From: Geomonas oryzisoli
GTDB taxonomy: Bacteria > Desulfobacterota > Desulfuromonadia > Geobacterales > Geobacteraceae
NCBI RefSeq assembly: GCF_018986915.1
Contig: NZ_CP076723.1
Coordinates: forward strand, 3,769,501 to 3,833,500
DNA: 64,000 nucleotides
Reading direction: 5' to 3'
The position numbers were made by a program, and so were the translations under genes. Within the stretch, counting starts at the first letter, position 1. Each line of letters begins with the position of its first letter. Shown piece by piece: positions 55,259 to 63,395 of the stretch. The notes below the pieces were generated by a model. It did no database searches. It was not told the origin of the DNA and saw only the letters and a program-made list of their open reading frames with translations.

Positions 55259-56598
55259 TAAAGCACTCCCTTTGCCTTCAACTCTTCCCGTTCACGGGCG
55301 AACTGCTTGAACGCCCTCCCCTGCGGGTACTGGATCATCCAGGAGGTGATGTGCGACATGGGGAAGCCGCGCCAGCCGACCTGCGGGATGCGCGACAGGA
55401 TGCGCGGGATGGTGAACAACTCGGCGCGCAGCTTGACGATGGCGTCCTCGCGGAACTCCACGCTCATGGCCGGGTCGTCGTGGGAAAAGACCGCGTGGTT
55501 GCCGTCGAAGGAATCCCAGTCGTGCCCCGGGATCAGGTACGGCTCGTAGATCTTGTAGAGCTCGGTCCCCGGGAAGGGGGTGGTCATCACCGGGTGCGCC
55601 GACACCTTCAGCTCGTCGCACAGCTTCAGAATCCCCTCGTAGTCCTCGGGGCGGTCCTGGCGTCCGCCGATCATCATGAAGAGCATGACCTCGATGCCGG
55701 CGTCGCGGATCTTCTTGATGGCGTCGCGGCGCTGGCGCCCCTGCTTGTTGGTCGCCTTGTACTCTTCGAGGCTGCCGATGTTGTTCGATTCCCACCCGAC
55801 CAGAACCGCTGTGAGGCCGGCGCTTCTGGCGTTTTTCAGCAGTTCCGCAGAGCGGGGGTGATCCACCGAGACCAAGTCGCCGGAGCCGAACCAGGACTTG
55901 CCGGTCAGGTTCTTGCCCATCTCGCCGTAGAGCTCGATGGTGTAGTTCATGTTGACGCCCCAGACGTTGTCGTCGATGCCCCAGAAAAGGCGACGCTTGC
56001 TGGCGGCGATCTCGGCGACCACCTCGTCGATGGGGCGCACGCGCACCTTGCCGCCGAAGAACTCGTGCACCGAGCAGAAAGTGCAGCGGTGCGGGCAGCC
56101 GCGCGAGGTCTGGAAGTAGCCGTAGACGTAGTTGGTGTTCCAGAGGTTGGTGACCGGGTGCGGCAACCCCTTCAGTTCGGGAAAGCCCCCCTGGTACACC
56201 GGCTTCATACTGCGCTTTTCGGCGTCCTCCAGGAGCCCCTTCCAGATCTGCTCCGCCTCGCCCAGCACGATGGCGTCGGCATGGCGCGCCGCCTCGTCGG
56301 GGAGCGCGGTGACGTGGATGCCGCCAAGGAGGACCTGCTTTCCCTGTGCCCGCAGCCGGTCCGAAACCCGGTACACCCAGGGAGCCTGCGGCGTCAGCAC
56401 GGTAAAGCCGATCAGGTCCGCGTCGAGCTGGTCCGGATCGAAGACCTCCTTGTTGGCGTCGATGAGTTGCACCTCGACGTCCGGGCGAACCTGGAGGGTG
56501 AGCCCGGCCAGGTACTCCAGCACGGGAGGCGCGATAGGAAGGCCCTTCGATTTTTGCCCCTTTTCACCGAACGGCGGGGAGATAAGAACGAGTTTCAT
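55258..56598 (-). CDS. B12-binding radical SAM protein, second subfamily (E)
   Basis: The 446 residues have a cobalamin-type domain starting LISPPFGEKG, with APPVLEYLAGLT and GGIHVTALPDEA (92-103), then CPHRCTFC (Cys 168, 172, 175) followed by SVHEFFGGKVRVRPID, and a tail GFPMSHITSWM. It pairs with proteins B and F. It is the first gene of the operon running to 45837, behind a candidate promoter with a palindrome. Some enzymes of this broad group methylate unactivated carbons, but nothing in the sequence gives the substrate. Confidence 0.88.
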   Translation of the reverse strand: MKLVLISPPFGEKGQKSKGLPIAPPVLEYLAGLTLQVRPDVEVQLIDANKEVFDPDQLDADLIGFTVLTPQAPWVYRVSDRLRAQGKQVLLGGIHVTALPDEAARHADAIVLGEAEQIWKGLLEDAEKRSMKPVYQGGFPELKGLPHPVTNLWNTNYVYGYFQTSRGCPHRCTFCSVHEFFGGKVRVRPIDEVVAEIAASKRRLFWGIDDNVWGVNMNYTIELYGEMGKNLTGKSWFGSGDLVSVDHPRSAELLKNARSAGLTAVLVGWESNNIGSLEEYKATNKQGRQRRDAIKKIRDAGIEVMLFMMIGGRQDRPEDYEGILKLCDELKVSAHPVMTTPFPGTELYKIYEPYLIPGHDWDSFDGNHAVFSHDDPAMSVEFREDAIVKLRAELFTIPRILSRIPQVGWRGFPMSHITSWMIQYPQGRAFKQFAREREELKAKGVL

Positions 56599-56668
56599 GA
56601 GTGGTGCGTCCTATGGCTAATGATGCAGGTGGCTAGGCCGGCTTCGGGCGAGATGGCGTCGCAGCCGG

Positions 56669-56697
56669 AATATCTCAAATACTGTGAGATATTGCAA
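56669..56697 (-). promoter_or_regulatory. Candidate promoter and operator of the radical SAM/FetABCD-like operon
   Basis: On the minus strand TTGCAA (56692-56697) and GATATT (56669-56674) are 17 bases apart, a weak sigma70 promoter 70 bases before gene E. A perfect inverted repeat, AATATCTCA (56669-56677) and TGAGATATT (56685-56693) with a 7-base spacer, spans it and would suit a dimeric repressor. Confidence 0.5.
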
Positions 56698-56750
56698 TGG
56701 TTCCTTAAGCCTCAGGTGAGACTAATGAGGCGATGATGCTTTGGTTTGAA

Positions 56751-56838
56751 CTCCTCCCCCCGGAGGGGGGAGGTTGGGAGGGGGGCTACCGGCATGCCCC
56801 CTTCCCCCTCCCTGTCCCTCCCCCTCCGGGAGAGGGGA
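56751..56838. repeat. GC-rich inverted repeat, family R4, copy 3
   Basis: A unit with the GGTTGGGAGGGGGG tail (56751-56786) faces a reverse unit with the CCCTGTCCCTCC form (56797-56838). It lies upstream of the operator region and downstream of the TMTC-like gene. The remaining part of the 56599-56949 gap (56839-56949) shows nothing I can name. Confidence 0.8.
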
Positions 56839-56949
56839 CCTAGACAGCGGCGTTACCTGATTACTTGCACGCAACGTACTCCGTAAAGGCGGTGCGTAGC
56901 GCGGCCTGAGTTACGGGATGTCTCCTGCAGTCCAGCCTATGCAGCATGC

Positions 56950-58704
56950 TCACGGGCCTTTGCTCCTGCCAATGCACTGCGCGAGGTTCCTGCGGTACAG
57001 GTCGTTCTCCGGATCGAGACGCAGGGCTTCGACCAGGTGCTGTCGCGCCTCATCCATCCGCCCCTGCCTCTGGTAGAGCATGGCGATGTTGTTGTGAGCA
57101 TCCCCCGAGCGCGGGTTGAGCGTAAGGACGGTAGCAAAGGCTTGCAGCGCCTCGCCGAACCTGTTCTGCCCGAGGTAGAGCATGCCGAGGTTGTAATAGG
57201 TCTCCGTGAACCGGGGATCGAGGTTCAGGACAGCCTTGTACTCTCTCTCGGCCTCGCTGAATCGCCCCGTCTTGTCGTAGACCACACCCAGGTTGGTGCG
57301 GGCCTCGATGTTGTTCGGCCTGATACGCAGGGCCTCCGAGTACTCCCTAACCGCCTCGTCGTAGCGCCCCTGCGACTCGTACACCACGCCCAGGCTCGTG
57401 TGCCCCCCCGCGTCGCCGGGCGCATCGTGGACCCATCTCGCCTTGAAGACGGCATCGTTGTCCCAGGCGTGGTTGCGCTGGACGCTCGCAAAGGCGAGGA
57501 CCGCCACCAGGAGCCCTCCGGCCAGCAGTACCCCCCGCTGCCAGGATGCCGCCCCGTTCCGTTGCGCCATCCGCTTCCAGGCCATCAGCAGACCGGTACC
57601 CGCCAATAAGGCAAGCCCCAGGGAGGGGATGTAGAGATACCGCTCCGCCATGAGAGCCGGCACCAGCACGCCCGGTATCCCCGATACCGGCGCCAGGGTG
57701 ATGAGTATCCAGCACATGCAGAAGAAGATCCTGCGGTCGACCCTCCAGGCGAGGATCGTGGCAACGACCACGAGCAGGAGCGCGGCAAGCGGCACCAGCA
57801 CGTCAACGGCGAAGAAGCTCTGCTGCATCGGCAGGTCGTAGAACACCTTGAGGTCGGCCGGGACTACCAGGAGTCGCAGGTAGCGCACCAGCAGGCCGAA
57901 GGAGGTGTAGACCCGCTCAACCAGGGGGGGACCGCCCCAGGTCGCCGCCTCCAGGATCATCGTCCTAAGCAGCAAATACGGAATGGCGGCCAAGCCGAAC
58001 AACAGCGGCAGGCGAAGCCTGTTGCGCCAGGTTCCCGAGCCGAAAGAGAGCTCGTGCAGCAGGATGAGCGCTGGAAGCGTTATCGACATCTCCTTGGCGA
58101 GGAGCGAGAGGAAAAAGGTGCACAGGGAGAGGACGAGATCCGCCACCCGGCTCCCATCCTTGAAGCGAAGGTAGCAAAGGAAGGAGAGCAGCATGAAGAT
58201 GGCGCAGAGCGGCTCGTTGCGCGCCGCTATCCACGCCACCGCCTCGCTGTGGACGGGGTGCACTGCAAAAACCAGCGCCGCGAAGAAGGCGGCACCGTTG
58301 GAGCGCAGAAACTTCGCCGCGGCGAGGAAGCAGCAAAGCGACGCGGCAACGTGCAGCAGGGCGTTGGTCAGGTGATAGCCGAAGGGGTTTTCGCCCGAGA
58401 TGGCGTAATCCAGTGCAAGCGATGCCTTGAAGAGGGGGCGGTAGTAGGGTGCCGAGGTGACGTCGGTGAGGCTGCCGTACCAGACATCGGTGCTGAACAT
58501 GAGCGGCACGTTCAGCAGGCTGCGCACCAGAGAATCTTCCTTGATGAGGCGGACGTCGTCCCAGACAAGGCCCATGGAGAGGGTGTTGCCGTAGACGGCG
58601 AAGGCAACCAGGCACACGAGCGTCAGCAGTCCCCATACCGGGATCGCGGGGACACCGGGGGCGACGGTGCCGCATCCTTGCAGGTGGTCGTGTCGAGATG
58701 TCAT
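56950..58704 (-). CDS. TMTC-like membrane protein with C-terminal TPR repeats
   Basis: The 584-residue protein has about ten helices (residues 25-415). It has WDDVRLI in the first loop and HPVHSEAVAWI, resembling GT-C glycosyltransferases of the TMTC type. Four consecutive TPR units follow (about 430-565: SLGVVYESQGRYDEA, NLGVVYDKTGRFSEA, NLGMLYLGQNRFGEA, NIAMLYQRQGRMDEA). In TMTC proteins the helices transfer a sugar to protein and the TPR binds the target. Which protein is modified here is unknown. It follows radical SAM F by four bases, so the two are one unit. Confidence 0.78.
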   Translation of the reverse strand: MTSRHDHLQGCGTVAPGVPAIPVWGLLTLVCLVAFAVYGNTLSMGLVWDDVRLIKEDSLVRSLLNVPLMFSTDVWYGSLTDVTSAPYYRPLFKASLALDYAISGENPFGYHLTNALLHVAASLCCFLAAAKFLRSNGAAFFAALVFAVHPVHSEAVAWIAARNEPLCAIFMLLSFLCYLRFKDGSRVADLVLSLCTFFLSLLAKEMSITLPALILLHELSFGSGTWRNRLRLPLLFGLAAIPYLLLRTMILEAATWGGPPLVERVYTSFGLLVRYLRLLVVPADLKVFYDLPMQQSFFAVDVLVPLAALLLVVVATILAWRVDRRIFFCMCWILITLAPVSGIPGVLVPALMAERYLYIPSLGLALLAGTGLLMAWKRMAQRNGAASWQRGVLLAGGLLVAVLAFASVQRNHAWDNDAVFKARWVHDAPGDAGGHTSLGVVYESQGRYDEAVREYSEALRIRPNNIEARTNLGVVYDKTGRFSEAEREYKAVLNLDPRFTETYYNLGMLYLGQNRFGEALQAFATVLTLNPRSGDAHNNIAMLYQRQGRMDEARQHLVEALRLDPENDLYRRNLAQCIGRSKGP

Positions 58705-58708
58705 AGCA

Positions 58709-60028
58709 TCACTTTGCCTTGGCTGTCTCCAACGCCCGGAATTCGAGGAACGCCTTTCTCAGCGCCGCCTGCACGATCCCCGAGGCGATGTGCGCGTTGG
58801 GGAAGCCCTTCAGGGGGAGCGCCTTTAGCCTCCTCAGGATGCGGGGCCAGGTGAAGGAGTAGACCCAGAGCCGCTTCAGGGCCTCCTCGTGGGCGCGGTT
58901 GTCGCCGCCGTGCTGGGTCAGGATGGAATGCATGCCGTCATAGTAATCCCACTCCTCGAAGTGCAGGGTATCCTCGCGCAACTCCTGGTACATCGCCGTA
59001 CCGGGATAGGGCACCACCATCACCGGGTGCGGCGTGACGGCAAGGCGGTCGCACATCTCCAGCACCCGCTGGTACTCGTCCAGCGACTCGTTTTTTGAAC
59101 CGAGCATGATAAAGAGCACCACGTCGATGCCGTTGGCGCGGATCTTCTTCAGGGCCTCCTCGCGCTCTTCGAGCATCTTGGGGGTCGCTCCGTACTCTCT
59201 GAGGGTGGCGTCGGAGAAGCTTTCCCAGCCGATCCAAACCTGCATCAGCCCCGAGCGTCGTGCCCATCTGAGCATCTCCTCGCCCGACTGGTGCTGCACG
59301 GAGGCGATGCTGGTCTCGCCGACCCAGTGGATTCCCGGCAGCGACGTTGCCATTTCCCGGAACAGCTCGGTGTAACGCGGCACGCTGGGCCCCCAGCTGT
59401 CCGCGTCGGTGCAAAACCACATCTTGTGCTTGCAGCTGCCCAGATCGGCGATCACCTCGGGGATGGGGCGGTAGCGCATGTGGCCGCCGTGCAGTTCCGG
59501 TGTCGCGCAGAATTTGCAGTCGTAGGGGCAGCCCCGAGAGGTAAAGAAGGAACGGAACACATAGCCGGGAGCCAGGTCGCGCCGCGGGAAGGGGGCACCG
59601 TCCACCGGGAGAAGTTGACCGTGGTAGAACGGCTGCAGCTCGTCGCGCTGCACGTCCTCGAGCACGGTCGCCAGCACGCTCTCGGCCTCCCCCACCACCA
59701 CGCTGTCGGCGTGCTGTTTGGCCTCGTCCGGGAGCACCGACGGGTGCGGCCCGCCGAGCATCACCTTGACGCCGCGGGCGCGGAGACGGTCGGCGGTGCG
59801 GTAGGCCCAGGAGGACTGGTGGGTGAGGATGCTGATGCCGACGACGTCCGCGCGCAGGTCATCGACCTCGAAGCGTTCGACATTGGCGTTGATGAGACGG
59901 ATCTCGGCGTCGGGGCGGATGCTGGAAGTCAGACCGGCGAGATATTCGAGGACCGGCGGCATGAGCGGCATGCTCCTGACCTGCGTGCCCGCGTGTCCCA
60001 AGGGTGGAAAGATGTAGATGATTTTCAT
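58709..60028 (-). CDS. B12-binding radical SAM protein, second subfamily (F)
   Basis: The 439 residues start IIYIFPPLGHAG, with MPPVLEYLAGLT, GGPHPSVLPDEA (92-103), CPYDCKFC (Cys 167, 171, 174) followed by ATPELHGGHMRYRPI, a GWESFSD segment, VVPYPGT and the tail GFPNAHIASGI. It is closest to E and B in this window. The ATG at 60028 has AAGGAAC six bases upstream. An in-frame ATG at 60046 lacks an SD. It is cotranscribed with the TMTC-like gene, unlike B and E, which neighbour CcsA or membrane proteins. Confidence 0.88.
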   Translation of the reverse strand: MKIIYIFPPLGHAGTQVRSMPLMPPVLEYLAGLTSSIRPDAEIRLINANVERFEVDDLRADVVGISILTHQSSWAYRTADRLRARGVKVMLGGPHPSVLPDEAKQHADSVVVGEAESVLATVLEDVQRDELQPFYHGQLLPVDGAPFPRRDLAPGYVFRSFFTSRGCPYDCKFCATPELHGGHMRYRPIPEVIADLGSCKHKMWFCTDADSWGPSVPRYTELFREMATSLPGIHWVGETSIASVQHQSGEEMLRWARRSGLMQVWIGWESFSDATLREYGATPKMLEEREEALKKIRANGIDVVLFIMLGSKNESLDEYQRVLEMCDRLAVTPHPVMVVPYPGTAMYQELREDTLHFEEWDYYDGMHSILTQHGGDNRAHEEALKRLWVYSFTWPRILRRLKALPLKGFPNAHIASGIVQAALRKAFLEFRALETAKAK

Positions 60029-60100
60029 GCGTTCCTTTTCCTGCACTTACCTTCCCCTGACGGGCTATTCACAGGAACACCTCGGTCGCCAGGGCGACAT

Positions 60101-60165
60101 TCCCTCCCCCGGAGGGGGAGGGTTAGGGAGGGGGAAAGCTGTTACAGCCCCTCCGGGGAGAGGAG
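60101..60165. repeat. GC-rich repeat, family R4, copy 4
   Basis: One full unit (60101-60138, tail GGTTAGGGAGGGGG) and a partial reverse unit (60148-60165) lie in the 175-base gap between radical SAM F and the resB stop. I see no separate promoter or terminator in the gap. Confidence 0.75.
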
Positions 60166-60203
60166 CACTACGCCGCACGTGGAGGGGAATCGAACGCGGT
60201 TTC

Positions 60204-61547
60204 TCAACCGTGCTTTGTGAGCGCCGCCACCGTCCGGTCAAACTCGTCTTTGGCCAGTGCCTGGTAGAAGTCTCCCCGTGCGGATAGTTCGAGCACCTCG
60301 CCGTTTGCCGTTTGGCGCACCACCCCGGTGATCTCCCGGCGGTAGTACACCAGGCGCCAGATGAGGGCGATAAGCGCCAGCACGAAACCGGCGTAAATAA
60401 ACTCGCGCCCATACTCCTTGGTCACCAAAAGCCGCACCCAGAAGTTCTGCTCTTTGAAGCCAAGGCGTAGGCCGTTGTCCAGGAGCACCGCCTCGCCGGG
60501 ATGCACCGTACCAGATGCCACCGCCTTGCCGTCCCGGGTGACCTCGAGATGAAAAGCAGGGTTCTTGAATTCCTCGCTCCTGGTGGCGTCCTTGCCATCG
60601 GTGACCACGTGGTCGGGGTAGTACCAGGCTGCGACGTCATACCCCTGCATCCGGAAGTGGTCCCGCTTTCCCTTCAGCACGTCCAGCTTCACGTAGGCGC
60701 CGTCGATCTCTTTTCCCGAGGCGTCCTGGACCACGAACAGCGGCGAGATGCCCAAGTCGTTGAAGAGCACGGAGGCGTAGCCGGTCTTGTACGGCTCGTT
60801 GATGTCGACCTGGTGCGTCGCGCCGGCCTCGTCCTTGAGGACGATCTTGATGCCGGTCGCCACCCCCTGTGAAACCTCTGGGCGCACCGACTCCAGCAGG
60901 AACTTGACCTCGGGCGGTCCGCCTCCGGAGCGGGGGAGCTTCGGGGACGCGTTGTAGCGCGCAAGCTCACCCAAAAACGGCTCGTGCTCGGCGATGTCGA
61001 CGAAACCGGTAAAACGACTGTAGAAGAGAATCAGCGCGCCGACGAGCAGCAGGAAGAAGCTCAGGTGGAAAACGAGTGTCGCCAGAGGGGAGAGGCGGTT
61101 CTTGACGGCAAAAAATCGCTCCCCCCCGCCATAGACCTCGTATCCCTGGGCGGCAAGCATGGCGGGGATGCCTTCGGCGTCCCCCTCTGCAAGCTCCACG
61201 GTGTAGTTGAAGGGACCGTTGCCGTGTCGCGCGAGCACCTTCTCCGGGTGGACGTTCACCTTGGCGAGCACCAGCGGGATGCGCTGCTTCATAACCAGCA
61301 ACAGGTTAACGAAGAACAAGCCCCAGATGACGAAGGTGACCGGAGCGGTGAAGATGGCGGTCAACTGAAGCGTCTCGTCGATGCGCGCCAGCACGGGCGC
61401 TGCCGCCTGCCACTTCAGGTAGGCCGCCTTCCCCACCACCGAGCGCTGGGGGAGGAAGAAGCCGATGGAGAACACCGCGATGAGGGCGACGATGAGCCAG
61501 ATCGTGCAGCGCAGCGACCCGAGGTATTTGAGCGTGGACTTGAGCAT
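60204..61547 (-). CDS. resB: ResB, cytochrome c biogenesis protein
   Basis: The 447-residue protein is a full ResB. It has two N-terminal helices (about 13-32, 64-85), a third (about 158-180, HLSFFLLLVGALILFYS) and a last near 393-412, enclosing a large periplasmic domain. That domain has FVDIAEHEPF, INEPYKTGYASVLFNDLG and HPGEAVLLDNGLRLGF. It lies six bases behind ccsA, so the complete system II synthase is encoded here as ccsA-resB. This is the best candidate in the window for the main heme attachment machine serving the giant cytochromes. Confidence 0.92.
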   Translation of the reverse strand: MLKSTLKYLGSLRCTIWLIVALIAVFSIGFFLPQRSVVGKAAYLKWQAAAPVLARIDETLQLTAIFTAPVTFVIWGLFFVNLLLVMKQRIPLVLAKVNVHPEKVLARHGNGPFNYTVELAEGDAEGIPAMLAAQGYEVYGGGERFFAVKNRLSPLATLVFHLSFFLLLVGALILFYSRFTGFVDIAEHEPFLGELARYNASPKLPRSGGGPPEVKFLLESVRPEVSQGVATGIKIVLKDEAGATHQVDINEPYKTGYASVLFNDLGISPLFVVQDASGKEIDGAYVKLDVLKGKRDHFRMQGYDVAAWYYPDHVVTDGKDATRSEEFKNPAFHLEVTRDGKAVASGTVHPGEAVLLDNGLRLGFKEQNFWVRLLVTKEYGREFIYAGFVLALIALIWRLVYYRREITGVVRQTANGEVLELSARGDFYQALAKDEFDRTVAALTKHG

Positions 61548-61553
61548 GGCCCC

Positions 61554-62393
61554 CTACGACATCTTGAAGACGTGCACCGAGCTTTTCATCAGGATCGAGA
61601 CGCCGAAGAAATTGATGATGACCGTGAGGAGTGCCGCGATCATGAGCCAGGAGAAGCGGGTGCCGCGCCACCCCATGGTGACGCGCAAATGGATCGCAAC
61701 GCCGTACATGAGCCAGGAGATGAGCGACCAGGTCTCGACCGGGTCCCAGCTCCAGTAGGCGCCCCAGAGGTCCTTGGCCCAGATGGAGCCGGCGGCGATC
61801 ATGATGGCGTTGGTGATGAAGCCGAAGACCAGGTACTTGAACATCAGGTCGTCCAGCCGCTCGGGTGAGAGGTCCGCGAAGCGATCATCGGCGCTGGCAG
61901 TGCCGCGCGCGGCGGCGCGTTCTTTCAGGAGGTAAATCACGCCCGCCGCCATGGCGAGCACGTAGGCGCCGAAGGAGAGCCAGGCGAAGAAGACGTGGAT
62001 GGCGAGCCAGAAGGATTTCAGGGTCGCGGCCATGGGGGCGAGGGTCGGGTTGCGCATCACGCCGTACCCCATGATGAGCATGGTGGTGGGCACGGTGGCG
62101 ACCGCGAACACCCGCAGCGATTTCTGGCGCCAGGCGACGAAAAGGGTCGAGGCGATGATGAACCAGCCTCCCATAAGCCCGTTTTCGTAGTCCGTGCTCC
62201 AGGGGAAATGCCCCTGCGCGTAGTAGCGTGCCGCCACGGCGCCGGTGTGGACCAGCAGGCCGATGCCGATCAGCACGAGCAGTTTGGGCACCACCTTCTC
62301 GTTCCTGAACACGAGGGCGTAGATGTACCCGCCCGCGGACAGGGCGTAGATCACCAGGGAGAGCCAGAAACAAATCGCTTCGTAGTAGGCCAA
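61554..62393 (-). CDS. ccsA: CcsA-type cytochrome c biogenesis protein
   Basis: The 279 residues form about eight helices, with the heme-handling motif YWSWDPVETWSLISW (near 215-229). Histidines flank it, for example in LAIHVFFAWLS before the motif and AIHLRVTMGW after it. It is directly upstream of resB. Compared with the CcsA at 21491 it shares the WDPVE-TW/VW-SLISW core and the HLRVT-GWRGTR stretch, so the two are paralogues. The start at 62393 precedes a classical first helix. Confidence 0.94.
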   Translation of the reverse strand: MAYYEAICFWLSLVIYALSAGGYIYALVFRNEKVVPKLLVLIGIGLLVHTGAVAARYYAQGHFPWSTDYENGLMGGWFIIASTLFVAWRQKSLRVFAVATVPTTMLIMGYGVMRNPTLAPMAATLKSFWLAIHVFFAWLSFGAYVLAMAAGVIYLLKERAAARGTASADDRFADLSPERLDDLMFKYLVFGFITNAIMIAAGSIWAKDLWGAYWSWDPVETWSLISWLMYGVAIHLRVTMGWRGTRFSWLMIAALLTVIINFFGVSILMKSSVHVFKMS

Positions 62394-62420
62394 GCCGTCA
62401 CCTCACGTAAAAACCTGATT

Positions 62421-62497
62421 CACAGGGATAAAAGGGATAGAGGGGATGGAAACCAAAACGCTTGTTTTTTATCCCTTGTATCCCCTTTATCCCTGTT
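62421..62497. repeat. Paired inverted repeat, family R3 (AGGGATAAAAGGG units)
   Basis: A forward arm, CACAGGGATAAAAGGGATAG and onward (62421-62449), and a reverse arm (62468-62497) form a long AT/GG-rich stem. The reverse arm reaches into the stop codon of the upstream gene. It fills the gap before ccsA. Confidence 0.75.
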
Positions 62498-63395
62498 AAA
62501 TAGCCTTTCGTCTCACCACAGCCAGTACCGCCACCACTGCGAACAGCACGGCCGCAGCCTGCATCGCCACCACCCCGCGCCGGGTGCGGATCTCCAGGAG
62601 GGCGAACTTGCGCTGGTCCTCGATGCTGACCTCCATCCCCTGCACCGCAACCTTTTGACCCAGGCGGACGCTCCCGTCGTAGAGGCCCAGCTTGCCGCGC
62701 CGCACCGCCAGGTGGAAGAGATCTTTGCCCTCGCCGTTAGACTTGTCACGGCTCAAAAGAAACTGGTACGGCAGCGTGTCGAACCCGAAGACCTGCTCCC
62801 CCTGGGCCAGGTCGACCTTCACGTAGGAGCGCTCCAGTTCACCTTTCTCTTTGCTGCTCACGACTATAAGCGGCGCCAGGGCCGAGCCCTTGAAGCGGAC
62901 CTCGCTGGAGCCGAGAGCGCGCCAGTTGGTGTCTATCTCGGTCCCCACCCCCTTCTGCACGATCACCGCCCGCCCCTTCTTGCCGTCTGGCTCGACGCGG
63001 GTCAGCGTGAAGGAGACCTGGGGAAAGGGCGCCAGTCCCCCTTTGTGGCCGGAGCTGAAGGAGGTCGGGAACGGCTCGTAGCTCTCCCCCTCGGCCAGGC
63101 TCAGCGCACCCTCGAAGTGGAAAAGATAGGAGTAGGTTGCGGTCGTAAGCAGCAGGAACCCGGCCAGGCAGAGGCAAAGCTGCCCGCGGGAGCGCTGCAA
63201 CAGCGCGGTCACCAGCGTGGCCAGTAGTCCCAGCGCAAGGAGCACTCCCCAGAACCGGACCACGGTCAAGTCGAGCAACGACCAGCCCGGTTTCACGGCA
63301 CCGGCGGCAACAAGCACAAGGGACCACAACAACAGGGACAGGGCAAGACCGAGGGTCATCAAGGGGATGATCTTTTTGCTCTGCAGGCTAGGCAC
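62496..63395 (-). CDS. Short ResB-like membrane protein
   Basis: The 299 residues have helices at about 12-33, 45-66 and 72-93, a periplasmic domain, and a last helix near 277-294. FEGALSLAEGESYEPFP after the third helix parallels FRGAMRLTEGETVQNG in the ResB-like protein at 24528, so I place it in the same family, though about 80 residues shorter. No heme motifs. It overlaps the upstream secreted protein gene by eight bases and precedes ccsA and resB, completing a four-gene maturation operon. Confidence 0.65.
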   Translation of the reverse strand: MPSLQSKKIIPLMTLGLALSLLLWSLVLVAAGAVKPGWSLLDLTVVRFWGVLLALGLLATLVTALLQRSRGQLCLCLAGFLLLTTATYSYLFHFEGALSLAEGESYEPFPTSFSSGHKGGLAPFPQVSFTLTRVEPDGKKGRAVIVQKGVGTEIDTNWRALGSSEVRFKGSALAPLIVVSSKEKGELERSYVKVDLAQGEQVFGFDTLPYQFLLSRDKSNGEGKDLFHLAVRRGKLGLYDGSVRLGQKVAVQGMEVSIEDQRKFALLEIRTRRGVVAMQAAAVLFAVVAVLAVVRRKAI

